DNA of 64,000 bases, taken from UBA1479 sp040216635 (GTDB lineage Bacteria > Pseudomonadota > Alphaproteobacteria > Rhodospirillales > Casp-alpha2). Both the position numbers and the translations under genes were made by a program. The notes below the pieces were generated by a model. The model was not told where the DNA came from, did not search any database, and saw nothing but the letters and a program-made list of their open reading frames with translations. Position 1 is the first letter of the stretch, and each line of letters begins with the position of its first letter. Shown here piece by piece: positions 33,345 to 44,100 of the stretch. The stretch is from positions 124,001-188,000 of the forward strand of contig JAVJOU010000018.1 of the NCBI GenBank assembly GCA_040216635.1. Reading direction: 5' to 3'.

Positions 33345-36257
33345 ATGAACTCAATGGCGTCGAACGACGGAAAAACGTCTTCCAGCGGACATACGGAAAG
33401 TCCGGTCGATACATCACCCGAAGTGGCCGACGAGGTTAAATGCACGACCTGCTACATGTGCGCCTGCCGTTGCGGCATTAAGGTGCATTTGAAGAACGGG
33501 CAGATTAGATACATTCAGGGCAACCCGGATCATCCCGTGAACCAGGGCGTGCTTTGCGCCAAGGGGTCGGCCGGGATCATGACCCAGAATTCGCCTGCAA
33601 AACTGACCAAGCCGTTGAAGCGCGTCGGGCTGCGCGGATCGGGTGAGTTCAAGGAGATCGAGTGGGAAGAAGCGCTGGAAACGGCGACCGACTGGCTTGC
33701 CCGCATTCGGGCAACGGACCCCCGCAAGCTTGCGTTCTTTACTGGCCGTGACCAAAGTCAGGCCCTGACCGGCTGGTGGGCGTCGCAGTTCGGCACGCCT
33801 AATTTCGCGGCCCACGGCGGGTTCTGTTCCGTCAACATGGCGGCGGCGGGGCTCTACACCATCGGCGGCAGTTTCTGGGAATTCGGTGAACCCGATTGGG
33901 AACGTACCAAGTACTTCATGATGTTCGGCGTTGCCGAAGATCATGATTCCAACCCCATTAAGATGGGGCTCAGCAAGATCAAGAACAACGGCGCCAAGTA
34001 CGTATCCGTCAATCACGTGCGGTCGGGCTATTCCGCCATTGTCGACGAATGGGTCGGCATCCGGCCCGGCACGGACGGTCTGTTCGTGATGTCCCTGATC
34101 CATCAGCTTCTGACGGCGGGAAAAATCGACGAGGATTATCTCGTCCGCTATTCCAATGCCCATTGGCTGGTGATCCAGGATCCGGGGGCGGCGGACGATG
34201 GGCTGTTCGCGCGCGACGATGCGGGCAATCCGCTTGCCTGGGACGCGGAAAAGAAAGCCCTGGCCGACGCCAACGCGATCGATACTAAACCGGTCCTGGT
34301 GGTTGATGCCGTATTGGCCGACGGGCGCAAGGCGGTACCGGCCTTCCAGTTGATGGCGGAACGCTATTTGGACAAGAAATACGCCCCCGAAGCGGTCAGC
34401 GAGGAAACGGGCATTCCGGTGGAAACGATTCGCCGTATCGCCGCCGAATTGGCGCAGGTCGCGTTCGAGGAAACCATCGAGATCGATCAACCCTGGACCG
34501 ACTGGGCCGGGCGCAAGCACGACAAGATGGTCGGGCGTCCCGTCAGCTTTCACGCCATGCGGGGTATTTCCGCCCATTCCAACGGGTTTCATACCTGCCG
34601 GTCCCTGCATGTCCTGCAGATGATCCTGGGCACGGTCGATTGCCCGGGCGGGTTCCGGTACAAGCCGCCGTTCCCCAAACCGGCCCCGCCGCCGTTGAAA
34701 CCGGCCGGCAAGCCCGGCGAAGTCGGGGCTTCCATGCCCATGCGGGGGGCGCCCTTGGGCTTTCCGACGGGACCGGAAGACCTGATCGTCAATGCCGACG
34801 GCACGCCCCGGCGCATCGACAAGGCTTTTTCCTGGGAGTTTCCCCTGTCGGCCCACGGCATGATGCATATGGTCATCACCAATGCGGCCAAGGGTGATCC
34901 GTATCCCATCGATACGCTGTTCATGTTCATGGCGAACATGAGCTGGAATTCCTCCATGAACTCGTCCGGCGTCGCGGAAATGTTGACCGCCACCAATGAG
35001 GAAACGGGGGAATACAAAATTCCCCGGATTATCTATTCCGATGCCTATTTTTCGGAAATGGTGCCCTACGCGGATCTGATCCTGCCGGACACCACCTACC
35101 TTGAACGCTGGGACTGTATCTCTCTGTTGGACCGGCCCATCAGCGAAGCCGACGCCGCCCAGGATGCGATCCGCCAACCGGTGATCGAGCCGGACCGTGA
35201 TGTGCGCCCGTTCCAGACGGTGTTGCTGGACCTGGGGGTGCGCCTAGGCCTGCCGGGTCTGGTCAAGACCTATGGCGAGCCCAAGTACCCCGGCGGCTAT
35301 GCCGACTACATCGTCAATCATATGCGCGCCCCCGGCATCGGCTCGTTGATCGGCTGGCGCGGCGAAAAGGGCGATAAGACCGCCAAGGGCGAACCGAACC
35401 CCGACCAATTGAACAAGTACATCGAGAACGGCTGCTTCTTCAGCCACGAAATCCCGCCCGAAGCCCGTTTCTTCAAGATGGCCAACAAGGCCTATTTGGA
35501 ATGGGCGGCGGAATCCGGTTTCATGGGGCATGCCGATCAGGTCGTGTTCCAATTGTATTCCGAGCCCATGCAGCGCTTCCGTCTGGCGGCCCGCGGGCAT
35601 GGCCCCAACCAGCCGCCGGAAAAGGACCGTGGTCGTATCGAGGCTTATTTCGATCCGCTGCCGCTATGGTATCCGCCATTCGAAGGCTCGATGATCGATA
35701 CGGACGAATATCCGCTTCACGCCCTGACCCAGCGGCCCATGCAGATGTACCATTCCTGGGGGTCGCAAAACGCCTGGCTGCGCCAGATCACAGGTTCCAA
35801 CAAGCTGTACGTCGGCATAGAAGTGGCCGCCAAGCACGGCATCGAGGACGGCGACTGGGTCTGGATCGAAAGTTACCACGGCCGGGTCAAGGTGCAGGTC
35901 GCCCTTATGGATGGGGTCAACAAACATACGGTTTGGACTTGGAACGCCATCGGTAAGCGGGCGGGGGCCTGGAACCTGGACAAGGACGCCGGCGAGGCGA
36001 CCAAGGGTTTCCTTTTGAACCACATCATTTCGGAACTTTTGCCGGAACGGGCCGGATACCGCTTCTCGAACTCGGACCCGGTGACCGGGCAGGCGGCTTG
36101 GTACGACCTGCGCGTGCGGCTGGAAAAATGTAAGCCGGAAGAAGCGGGCGAGACTTGGCCCAAACCGGCGCCCCTGACGCCGCCCGAGGGCTTGCGCAAG
36201 CGGCCGGACATTCTGCGCTACGGTGCCGATTTCAAGAAGCCGGAGGGGACGGCGTAA
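33345..36257 (+). CDS. soeA: sulfite dehydrogenase (quinone), molybdopterin subunit SoeA
   Basis: 970 aa molybdopterin oxidoreductase of the DMSO reductase superfamily, close to the usual SoeA length. The N-terminal 4Fe-4S site is Cys36-x2-Cys39-x3-Cys43-x27-Cys71. No twin-arginine signal is present, so the enzyme is cytoplasmic, which separates SoeA from periplasmic PsrA/PhsA. The cysteine in GGFCSVNMAAAG is a probable Mo ligand. The C-terminal cofactor domain runs from LHALTQRPMQMYHSWGSQN. With SoeB and SoeC it should oxidise cytoplasmic sulfite to sulfate and pass electrons to the quinone pool. Other complex iron-sulfur molybdoenzymes share this layout, so substrate assignment rests on overall similarity and gene order. 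An ATG at 33354 is an alternative start. Confidence 0.82.
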   Translation: MNSMASNDGKTSSSGHTESPVDTSPEVADEVKCTTCYMCACRCGIKVHLKNGQIRYIQGNPDHPVNQGVLCAKGSAGIMTQNSPAKLTKPLKRVGLRGSGEFKEIEWEEALETATDWLARIRATDPRKLAFFTGRDQSQALTGWWASQFGTPNFAAHGGFCSVNMAAAGLYTIGGSFWEFGEPDWERTKYFMMFGVAEDHDSNPIKMGLSKIKNNGAKYVSVNHVRSGYSAIVDEWVGIRPGTDGLFVMSLIHQLLTAGKIDEDYLVRYSNAHWLVIQDPGAADDGLFARDDAGNPLAWDAEKKALADANAIDTKPVLVVDAVLADGRKAVPAFQLMAERYLDKKYAPEAVSEETGIPVETIRRIAAELAQVAFEETIEIDQPWTDWAGRKHDKMVGRPVSFHAMRGISAHSNGFHTCRSLHVLQMILGTVDCPGGFRYKPPFPKPAPPPLKPAGKPGEVGASMPMRGAPLGFPTGPEDLIVNADGTPRRIDKAFSWEFPLSAHGMMHMVITNAAKGDPYPIDTLFMFMANMSWNSSMNSSGVAEMLTATNEETGEYKIPRIIYSDAYFSEMVPYADLILPDTTYLERWDCISLLDRPISEADAAQDAIRQPVIEPDRDVRPFQTVLLDLGVRLGLPGLVKTYGEPKYPGGYADYIVNHMRAPGIGSLIGWRGEKGDKTAKGEPNPDQLNKYIENGCFFSHEIPPEARFFKMANKAYLEWAAESGFMGHADQVVFQLYSEPMQRFRLAARGHGPNQPPEKDRGRIEAYFDPLPLWYPPFEGSMIDTDEYPLHALTQRPMQMYHSWGSQNAWLRQITGSNKLYVGIEVAAKHGIEDGDWVWIESYHGRVKVQVALMDGVNKHTVWTWNAIGKRAGAWNLDKDAGEATKGFLLNHIISELLPERAGYRFSNSDPVTGQAAWYDLRVRLEKCKPEEAGETWPKPAPLTPPEGLRKRPDILRYGADFKKPEGTA

Positions 36258-36258
36258 G

Positions 36259-37002
36259 ATGACGACCCTTCCCGCCGAAACACAGAAAAAGCTGGGCTTG
36301 GTCATCGACCTGGACATCTGCGTCGGCTGTCATGCCTGTGCCGTCAACTGCAAGGAATGGAACACGGGCGGGCATATGGCGCCGCTCACGGACCTGAATC
36401 CCTATGGTGCCAAGCAGCAGGGCGTGTGGTTCAACCGCATCCATTCGTTCGAAACCCAACGCACGGACGGCAAACCGAACCAGACGGTGCATTTCCCTAA
36501 ATCCTGCCTGCATTGCGAAAAAGCGGCCTGCGTCACCGTGTGCCCCACCGGCGCCAGTTTCAAACGCCAGGCCGACGGCATTGTCCTGGTCGACGAAAGC
36601 AAATGCATCGGCTGCAAGCTGTGTTCCTGGGCCTGTCCTTACGGTGCCCGCGAATTCGATGCCGATGCGGGCGTGATGAAAAAATGCACGCTGTGCATCG
36701 ATCGCATCTACAACAAGCACATCCCCGAACGGGAACGGGTGCCGGCCTGTGTATCTACCTGCCCGGCAAGTGCCCGGCATTTCGGCGATCTGGGTGATCC
36801 TGATTCGGATATCTCCAAGCTGGTGGCGAAGCGGGGCGGCTATGATCTGATGCCGGAAATGGGCTACAAACCGACCAATAAGTACCTTCCGCCGCGCCCT
36901 CGCCGCGCCGAAGCACCGTCCGGCGGTCCCACCGACCTGCCGGCCGAGCCCGGTGTGGAAAACCCGATCCTGCGGTGGGTCGACAAGGTTTTGTCCCGCT
37001 AA
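36259..37002 (+). CDS. soeB: sulfite dehydrogenase iron-sulfur subunit SoeB
   Basis: 247 aa from the ATG at 36259, immediately after the soeA stop. Four cysteine groups for four 4Fe-4S clusters are visible: CVGCHACAVNC, CLHCEKAACVTVCP, CIGCKLCSWACP, and CTLC with PACVSTCPA. This is the DmsB/NrfC-type ferredoxin subunit that carries electrons from the molybdenum subunit to the membrane anchor. There is no Tat signal, matching the cytoplasmic SoeA. The proline-rich C-terminus (LPPRPRRAEAPSGGPTDLP) is a flexible tail. Confidence 0.88.
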   Translation: MTTLPAETQKKLGLVIDLDICVGCHACAVNCKEWNTGGHMAPLTDLNPYGAKQQGVWFNRIHSFETQRTDGKPNQTVHFPKSCLHCEKAACVTVCPTGASFKRQADGIVLVDESKCIGCKLCSWACPYGAREFDADAGVMKKCTLCIDRIYNKHIPERERVPACVSTCPASARHFGDLGDPDSDISKLVAKRGGYDLMPEMGYKPTNKYLPPRPRRAEAPSGGPTDLPAEPGVENPILRWVDKVLSR

Positions 37003-37032
37003 GTCCGCCATAATTCAAAGAGAATACAACGC

Positions 37033-37980
37033 ATGCATCCGGCATTTTCGGTCATTTTCTTCACGGTTTCCTCCGGCGCGGGCTATGGGCTGCTGGCGTT
37101 GTTGGGAGCCCTTGGCGCCCTGGGTTTTCTGCCGGCTGACCGCTTGTTCGGTCTGGCGGCCATCGTTCTTGCCCTTGCCGCCGTATCGGCGGGATTGCTG
37201 TCTTCGACCTTTCACCTGGGCCATCCCGAACGGGCTTGGCGGGCATTCAGCCAATGGCGGTCTTCATGGCTGTCCCGCGAAGGCGTGGCCTCGGTCATCA
37301 CCTATGGCCCGGCGATTGCTTTGGGGGCTGCGTGGTTCTGGCCGGATCGCTTCGGTGAATGGGCGCAGATCGCCGGATGGGCCAGCGCCGTCATGGCATT
37401 GGTGACGATTTTCTGCACGGCGATGATCTATCGTTCGCTGGGGACCATTCATCAGTGGGCCAACGGCTGGGTCGTGCCGGGTTATGTCGTTCTGGGGCTT
37501 GCCACCGGGCTGGTCTGGCTGAACGCCCTGTTGGCTCTGTTCGGCGCGGAAAGCTATGCCATCGCGGTTGCGGCCATGTGGGGGCTGTTGGCGGCGGCGG
37601 CGCTCAAGCTGTTTTACTGGCGCTTCATCGATACCACCGCGCACCCCTCGACCCCGGAAAGCGCGACCGGCCTGGGCGCGATCGGCAAGGTCCGCTATCT
37701 TGAAGGCCCCCATACGGAAGAAAACTACCTGATGAACGAAATGGGCTTTCGGGTCGCGCGTAAGCATGCGCTGAAACTGCGCCGGATCGTCCTGATCGTT
37801 GGATATCTGGCGGGAATCTGTGCGGTCGGCCTGGGGCTCAAGGCCTCCGGGCCGGTCGAAGGTGTTCTGGCCTTGCTGGGGGCTGGGCTGGCAACGGCGG
37901 GCACCCTGATCGAACGTTGGCTGTTCTTTGCCGAAGCGCGCCACGTCGTGACGCTCTATTACGGCGCCGACAAAGCGTAA
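37033..37980 (+). CDS. soeC: sulfite dehydrogenase membrane anchor SoeC (DmsC-like)
   Basis: 315 aa integral membrane protein with about eight hydrophobic helices, beginning MHPAFSVIFFTVSSGAGYGL. The first helix region with SGAGYGL and the later FHLGHPERAWRAFSQWRSSWLSREG stretch are typical of DmsC-type anchors that pass electrons to quinones. It lies 30 bp after soeB with AAAGAGAA upstream and completes soeABC. A small hairpin with 5-bp arms GTGCG/CGCAC and TTTC follows the stop (37982-37999), too weak to be a confident terminator. Confidence 0.87.
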   Translation: MHPAFSVIFFTVSSGAGYGLLALLGALGALGFLPADRLFGLAAIVLALAAVSAGLLSSTFHLGHPERAWRAFSQWRSSWLSREGVASVITYGPAIALGAAWFWPDRFGEWAQIAGWASAVMALVTIFCTAMIYRSLGTIHQWANGWVVPGYVVLGLATGLVWLNALLALFGAESYAIAVAAMWGLLAAAALKLFYWRFIDTTAHPSTPESATGLGAIGKVRYLEGPHTEENYLMNEMGFRVARKHALKLRRIVLIVGYLAGICAVGLGLKASGPVEGVLALLGAGLATAGTLIERWLFFAEARHVVTLYYGADKA

Positions 37981-38009
37981 GGTGCGCCCATCGCACTTTC
38001 CCATATCGG

Positions 38010-38025
38010 TGTGATTTCCATCACA
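38010..38025. promoter_or_regulatory. perfect CRP-type palindrome TGTGAT-N4-ATCACA
   Basis: TGTGAT at 38010-38015 and ATCACA at 38020-38025 form the exact TGTGA-N6-TCACA consensus of CRP-family regulators. It ends 15 nt before the -35 of the adhesin promoter, so its centre is about 58 bp before the expected start of transcription, close to a class I activator position. It differs from the FNR consensus (TTGAT-N4-ATCAA). A cAMP-binding CRP homologue is the most likely ligand. Confidence 0.7.
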
Positions 38026-38040
38026 GTACATGCAGGCCCT

Positions 38041-38069
38041 TTGACATAAGATGAGGGTGAGCGTATATG
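38041..38069 (+). promoter_or_regulatory. sigma-70 promoter of the giant adhesin gene
   Basis: A perfect -35 TTGACA (38041-38046), a 17-bp spacer and TATATG (38064-38069) precede the gene, giving a leader of about 80 nt that ends in AAGGAG (38141-38146), 9 nt before the ATG at 38156. The -10 lies inside a short GCGTA/TACGC inverted repeat (about 38061-38074) that could be a repressor site. Confidence 0.65.
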
Positions 38070-38155
38070 TACGCTTGTTGATAAAAAGAAAAATAACAAC
38101 GACTTGGGCTCCGTGACGGCATGTTGGAGCAGCCGTCCGTAAGGAGTTCGATTAA

Positions 38156-41100
38156 ATGGCTGAGACCACTCAGACCCCTGGTGGCACCCCCCAGACCCAC
38201 ACCCTGTCGGCGTCTGGCGCTGATGTATTAACCCTTCCCGAAGGGCTTTCCCTGTCCGAAGCGGAGTTCGCGGTCGACGGTTCCGACCTTGTTCTGACCT
38301 TCCCGGACGGGTCTTCCGTGACCGTTGAAAATTATTACGAGCAGGCTCAGCCGCCGCAGCTCGCCTCCGCCGATGGCGCCAACCTTTCCGGCGACATGGT
38401 GGTGCAGCTTACGGGCACGCCTGAATCCATCAACGATTCCGCGATCCAGCAGTTCGCCGACTCAGCCGGCGCTCAGGTGATCGGCGGGACGGACGGTGCG
38501 CCGATCGGCACGGTCAAAACGCTTTCCGGCGAGGTCTGGGTGACCCGCGCCGATGGGACCCGCGTCCAGCTCCGGGCCGGGGATGAAGTTTTCCAGGGTG
38601 ACAGCATTGAAACCGGCGCCGACGGCGCCATCGGCGTGCTCCTCGCCGATGAAACGACGTTCTCCATGGGCGAAGCCAGCCAGATGGTCCTGGACGAAAT
38701 GGTCTATGACCCGGCGACGCAGAACGGCTCGCTTAATGTCTCGGTGGTCCAGGGCGTGTTCACCTTCGTGTCCGGCCAAGTCGCCAAGACCGACCCGGAC
38801 GCCATGAAGATCGACACCCCGGTCGCGACCATCGGTATCCGCGGCACCCAGGTCGGTATCGAAATTCCGCCCGACGGCGAAATGCAGGTCGTCCTGATGC
38901 AGGAAGCCGACGGCTTTGTCGGTGAAGTCGTGATCGAGAACAATACCGGCCAGATCGTGATGAACCAGGGTGGGGACTTCGTCTCGATCCCGAGCTACGA
39001 TTCCCAGGCCACTTCTCGCGGCACCATGAGCGACGACGACATTGTCGAGCGCCACGCCACAACCCTGAAGCACCTGCCGGTTGAAGACACCGATGGCGAC
39101 CGGACGTCGGGCAACCATTTCGGCCTGCAGGAAGATATCGAGCAAGGCACGAATCAAGAGCCGAGCGCCGAAGAATTGGCGGAAACGGAAACCGCCGCCG
39201 GACAAGAGGAACAGCCGGATGATAACCAGGCCCTCGACAACCCGGACCAGCCTTCGGCGGAAGATCTGCAGGATTTCCAGACCGATGCGGGCGGACAGGG
39301 CTTTGGCGAGGACTTCACCAACGTTACGGATGAAATCGATCCTTTCGCACCCAATCCGGATGACACCGGCCTGGGTGAACAGCAGTTCAGCGGTCCTCAA
39401 ACCACTTACGAGAACACAACTCCGACGGGCCAGCAGCAAGAAGATGACCCGGACCGGCAGTTAATCATTCAATTCCAGCAATCGGCGGAATCTGCGTATG
39501 AACGTGCGGTTACGGCGGAAACCAATGCCCAGACGGCGCTAACAAACGCAACCAATCGTGCCGGCACGGACCCGGATGCACAGTCGGCCTTACAGGCTGT
39601 GATCGACGCCGCCAATGAGGCCACGCAGGCCCGCCAGCAGGCCGAAGCGGCGCGGGATGCCGCGAACGGGGCAACAACCGCATCCGATGCCGAAGGCGCT
39701 GCGGGTGCGGCCAATGCTGCTGCAGACAATGCAGAAACTGCGGCGGTTAGTGCTCAGCAAGGGGCGACCCAGGTCGACCAGATCGTGACGTTGTCGGAAA
39801 GCGTCAACGATGCGGACTTCGACATTAATGAAGACGATCCGTTCGCGCTGGACTTCGACATCACGCCCAATAATCCCGACAGCACCCTGCAAGTCACGCT
39901 TTCCGGAATTCCCGATGGCGTGACCTTGACGAATACGGCTGGTGACGAGATCGAAATCGTTGCCGGTACGGCCGTTGTGTCCGGCGATCAATTGGCGGGC
40001 CTGACGGTCACGCCGGCCGAAGATTCGGATGTTGATTTTCAGCTTGGTGTTTCTGTTGTCGAAACGACACCGGAAGGTACCGCCATTGGTCCGGCCACGG
40101 CGACGGTCGATATCGACGTCGATGGTATTGCGGATGCCCCGGTTTTGAATCTTTCCGCGGGCAATGCCCAAGGCGCCGAAGTGCCGCTCAATATCTCCGC
40201 CGTGGTGGGGGATGTGAACCCCGACGGCACGGGCAACGAAGACGGTGCGGAAACGATCCAGTCGATCACGATTTCCGACATTCCCGTTGGTGCGACCATT
40301 TTGCTGGGCGGGGTCGAGCAGACGCTGACACCGCTGTATGACGACGGCAACGGTAACCTAGTAGACACGATTGCGAATATCGTCGGCATCGTCGACGGCC
40401 TGTTGAACGGTGAAGTGCCGCAGCCGGTAAGTCAGAGCATTACCTTCCCGGGTGATGCGGACCTTTCCGATTTGAGCATCATTTCGCCGATCGGCGCGAA
40501 TGATCCCTTTGATTTGACCGTCTCGGCGATTTCGGAAGAGGACGGCACGACCGCAGAAACGACGCAAACGCTTAGCGTTACCCCCGCCAATGTTGCCGAC
40601 GGCGCCGAAGTGGGCGACCTGAATTTGACGACAGGCGAAGACACGGCCATTGCCTTGCCGATTGAGATCACCAAGGTCGATGAAAGCGAAACGGCCGAGA
40701 TTACGCTGTCGGGCATTCCTGCCGGTGCGGTTCTCGTCAATGCAAATGGCCCGATTTCGGTCAACGGAGACGGCACGGTCACGCTGAGCGAAGCCGACTT
40801 GGCGGGGCTGCAGATCACACCGCCGGCCGACAGCGATGTTGATTTCGATCTGGGCGTTTCCGTCGTCACGATTGACGGGGACGTTCGGTCTGATCCGGCG
40901 ACCGGGACGATCGGTATTGATGTCGACGGCATCGCCGACGTGCCGAATTTGACGGTTGGTGCAGGTGATGCCGACGGTGCTGAAGTACCCCTGAACATTG
41001 CGGCGACGGTGGCCGACATCAATGCATCGGGTGCGGGCAACGAAGACGGTGCGGAAACGATCCAGTCGGTCACGATTTCCGATATTCCGGCCGGCGCCGT

Positions 41101-44100
41101 GCTGATCTTGAACGGCGAGGAAGTGACGCTGACGCCTGTCGATGTGGATGGCAACATCATCGAAAATCTTCTCGATACGGTCGGCGATGTGGTCGGCGGG
41201 ATCACGGATGGTCTGCTGGGTGGCGGTGACGAAGGCGACAGCGCAGTGGAAGTCGCCAGTTACATGGTGACTTTTGCCGGTGATGTTGATCTGTCCGATC
41301 TGACCATCGTGTCGCCGGTTGGCTCCGATGACGCCTATGACCTGACCGTCACGGCAGTTTCCGAAGAAGACGGCACGACGGCCGAAAATTCCGCGACCCT
41401 GACCGTGACGCCGCCGGACGTTGCCGATGGCGCCGAAGTGGGTGACCTGAACCTGACGACGGATGAAGATACGGCCATTGCTCTGCCGATTTCGATCACC
41501 AAGGTCGATGAAAGCGAAACGGCCGAGATTACGTTGTCCGGTATTCCTGCCGGGGCGATTCTCAGCAACGACAATGGCCCGATTTCGGTCAATGAAGACG
41601 GCACGGTCACGCTGAGCGAAGTCGACCTGGCGGGCCTGCAGATTGAACCGCCGGCCGACAGCGATGTTGATTTCGATCTGGGTGTTTCCGTCGTCACGAC
41701 GGACGGGACGGACACGTCCGAACCGGCCACGGGTACGATTGCCATCGGCGTCGACGGCGTTGCCGATGTGCCGACGTTGAACGTCGGCTCGGCGGTCGAA
41801 GGGACCGGCTTCCGGGGCGATGCCATCCCGCTGGATATCTCCTCTGCTTTGACGGATACGGACGGCTCCGAGACTCTCTCTGTGTCCATTTCCGGCGTGC
41901 CCGATGGGGCCACGCTGTCCGCCGGCTCCTATGATGCCGCGACGGACACTTGGACTCTGACGTCCGACCAGTTGGAAGGGCTTTCCGTCAGTGTCGCCGA
42001 TGATTACGACACGGATTTCCAGTTGACCGTGACTTCGACCTCGACCGAAGGCGAGGGCGGGGATACGGCGATCAACACGGCGACCATTGATGTCGACGTC
42101 AACCGCGACGTGCTGACCGACGGCGACGATACCTTCACCATGGACGACGATGCCGTGGTCTATGCCGGTGACGGCGACGACACGATCACCACGACAACTG
42201 GTGATGATGTCGTATTCGGTGAAGATGGTGACGATACTTTTATCGGCGGCCTGGGCGGTTCCGACGCCTTCATCGGCGGCGCGGGCACGGACACGGTGGA
42301 TTATTCGGCGCTCGATCCGGATTCCCCGGTCTACGTGAACCTGACCGATGATCCTGGTCAGTCCGGCGTTGCGGTTCCGTTGTTCGATTTTGATGGAGAC
42401 GGCGACATCGATGCCGCCGACGCGGCCGGTGCGGCTGCCAGCGGTGATTACGATTATGATCTTCTGAACGGCATTGAAGACGTGATCGGCGGTGCCGGCG
42501 ACGACATCATTGTCGGTTCTGACGGCGCCAACGTGCTGGTCGGCGGCCTGGGGGATGATCTTCTTTCCGGCGGCGGCGGGGATGACGTGCTTGAAGGCGG
42601 CGCCGGCGACGACACCATCATCGGCGGTGAAGGCACGGACACGGCCGTATTCGAAGACAACTTCGAGGAATTCACCGTCAACCTGGACAGTGACAGTGGC
42701 GAGTTGAGCGTTGGCGGCAGCGATATCGACGGCAACGACACCCTGATCGACGTCGAGGTTCTGCAGTTCGGTGATCTGACCATCACGGTCGAGGACCTGT
42801 TGGATGCGGCCATGCCCGATCTCTCCGTCGATGCGGTGAGCGCGACCGAAGACACGGAAGTGGCCTTGCCGATCGACGCGGCCCTGGCCGACAGTGTGGC
42901 CGAAGGCACCGAGACCCTCAGTGTCACCCTGTCCGGCATTCCGGAAGGTGCTGTGCTGAGTGTAGACGGTGTGCCGCTTGAGGTTGAAGGCGGTTCCTAC
43001 ACCTTCGCCGACGGCGTCGTGCCCGAAGGTCTGACCATTCAGCCGCCGGCCGATAGCGCTGCGGACTTTGAAATCACCGTGACCGCGACCTCGCAATCAG
43101 TCGCGACCGAAGACGGCGTGGCGGATACCGCTCAGAATGTACAGACCTTCATGGTTACTGTGGCCCCCGATGCGGAAGCACCGGTCGTGACCGCGACCGA
43201 AGGTTTGAGCTTCAATGAAGATGCCGGTGCCATCGACGTGGGCGCGCTGTTCGACGCCGCGCCGGTCGAAGCCGGCGAGGTTGTTGCTTCCTTCACCATC
43301 GGCGGTCTGCCCGAAGGGGCGACTCTGTCCGGTGCCTTCACCGACAACGGCGACGGTACCTTCACCATCGAAGCGGCCGATCTGGGCGGCGTGCAGCTGA
43401 CCCTGCCGGATGATTACGACGAAAACTTCGCCCTTGAGGTTTCGGCAACGTCCCTTCAGGTCGACCCGGACGATCCCGATAACCAAGATTTGTGGTCCTA
43501 CGAAACATCCGAAGCGATTTCGGTTCCGCTGGAAATCGTCGCACAGGTCGATGCCCCGACGGCGACCGTCGAAGCGGCTTCCGGTGTTGAAGACGGTGCG
43601 GCCATTCCGCTGGAAATCGGTGCTGCCACGGCGGCGCAGGATATCGACGGCGAAGTGACCGGTTTCACCGTGTCCGACATCCCGGTCGGTGCGACCCTCA
43701 ATCTTCCTGGTGGGTTCACCTTCACAGCGACGGAAGGCAATACATCGATCGATCTCAGCCCGGAACAAGTTGATGATCTGTCGATCAGCCTGCCGGAAGA
43801 TTTCACCGAAGACTTCTCCCTGACCGTCACGGCGACGGCCACGGAAACCGATCCGGAAACCGGCACCACGACCACAGCGACCAGTGCGCCGGTTTCGCTC
43901 GATGTTTCAGTCGAAGCTGTTGCCGATGCGCCGACGGTCAATCTGGGGGCGGCTTCCGGCAACGAAGACGGCGGCCCGATCGCGCTCGATATCGATCCGC
44001 AGGTCGCGGGTCAGGATCTCGACGGCGAAATCACCTCGGTCACCATTTCCAGCATCCCGCCGGGCGCGGTCATTATGCTGAACGGTGAAGAGGTCGAATT

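Noticed and set aside
33414..35177. 587-codon minus-strand frame opposite soeA
   Set aside because: Antisense shadow with no domain and no ribosome-binding site; the plus-strand molybdoenzyme is unambiguous.
37982..37999. Hairpin after soeC as a rho-independent terminator
   Set aside because: The stem is only 5 bp and the T run is three bases, too weak to claim as a terminator.
40358..43096. 912-codon open frame on the minus strand opposite the adhesin
   Set aside because: It runs antisense to the repeat-rich adhesin gene, echoes the plus-strand repeats, has no recognisable domain, and arises from the skewed codon use of the GC-rich repeats. Similar long antisense frames at 45260-46264 and 48188-49873 are rejected for the same reason.
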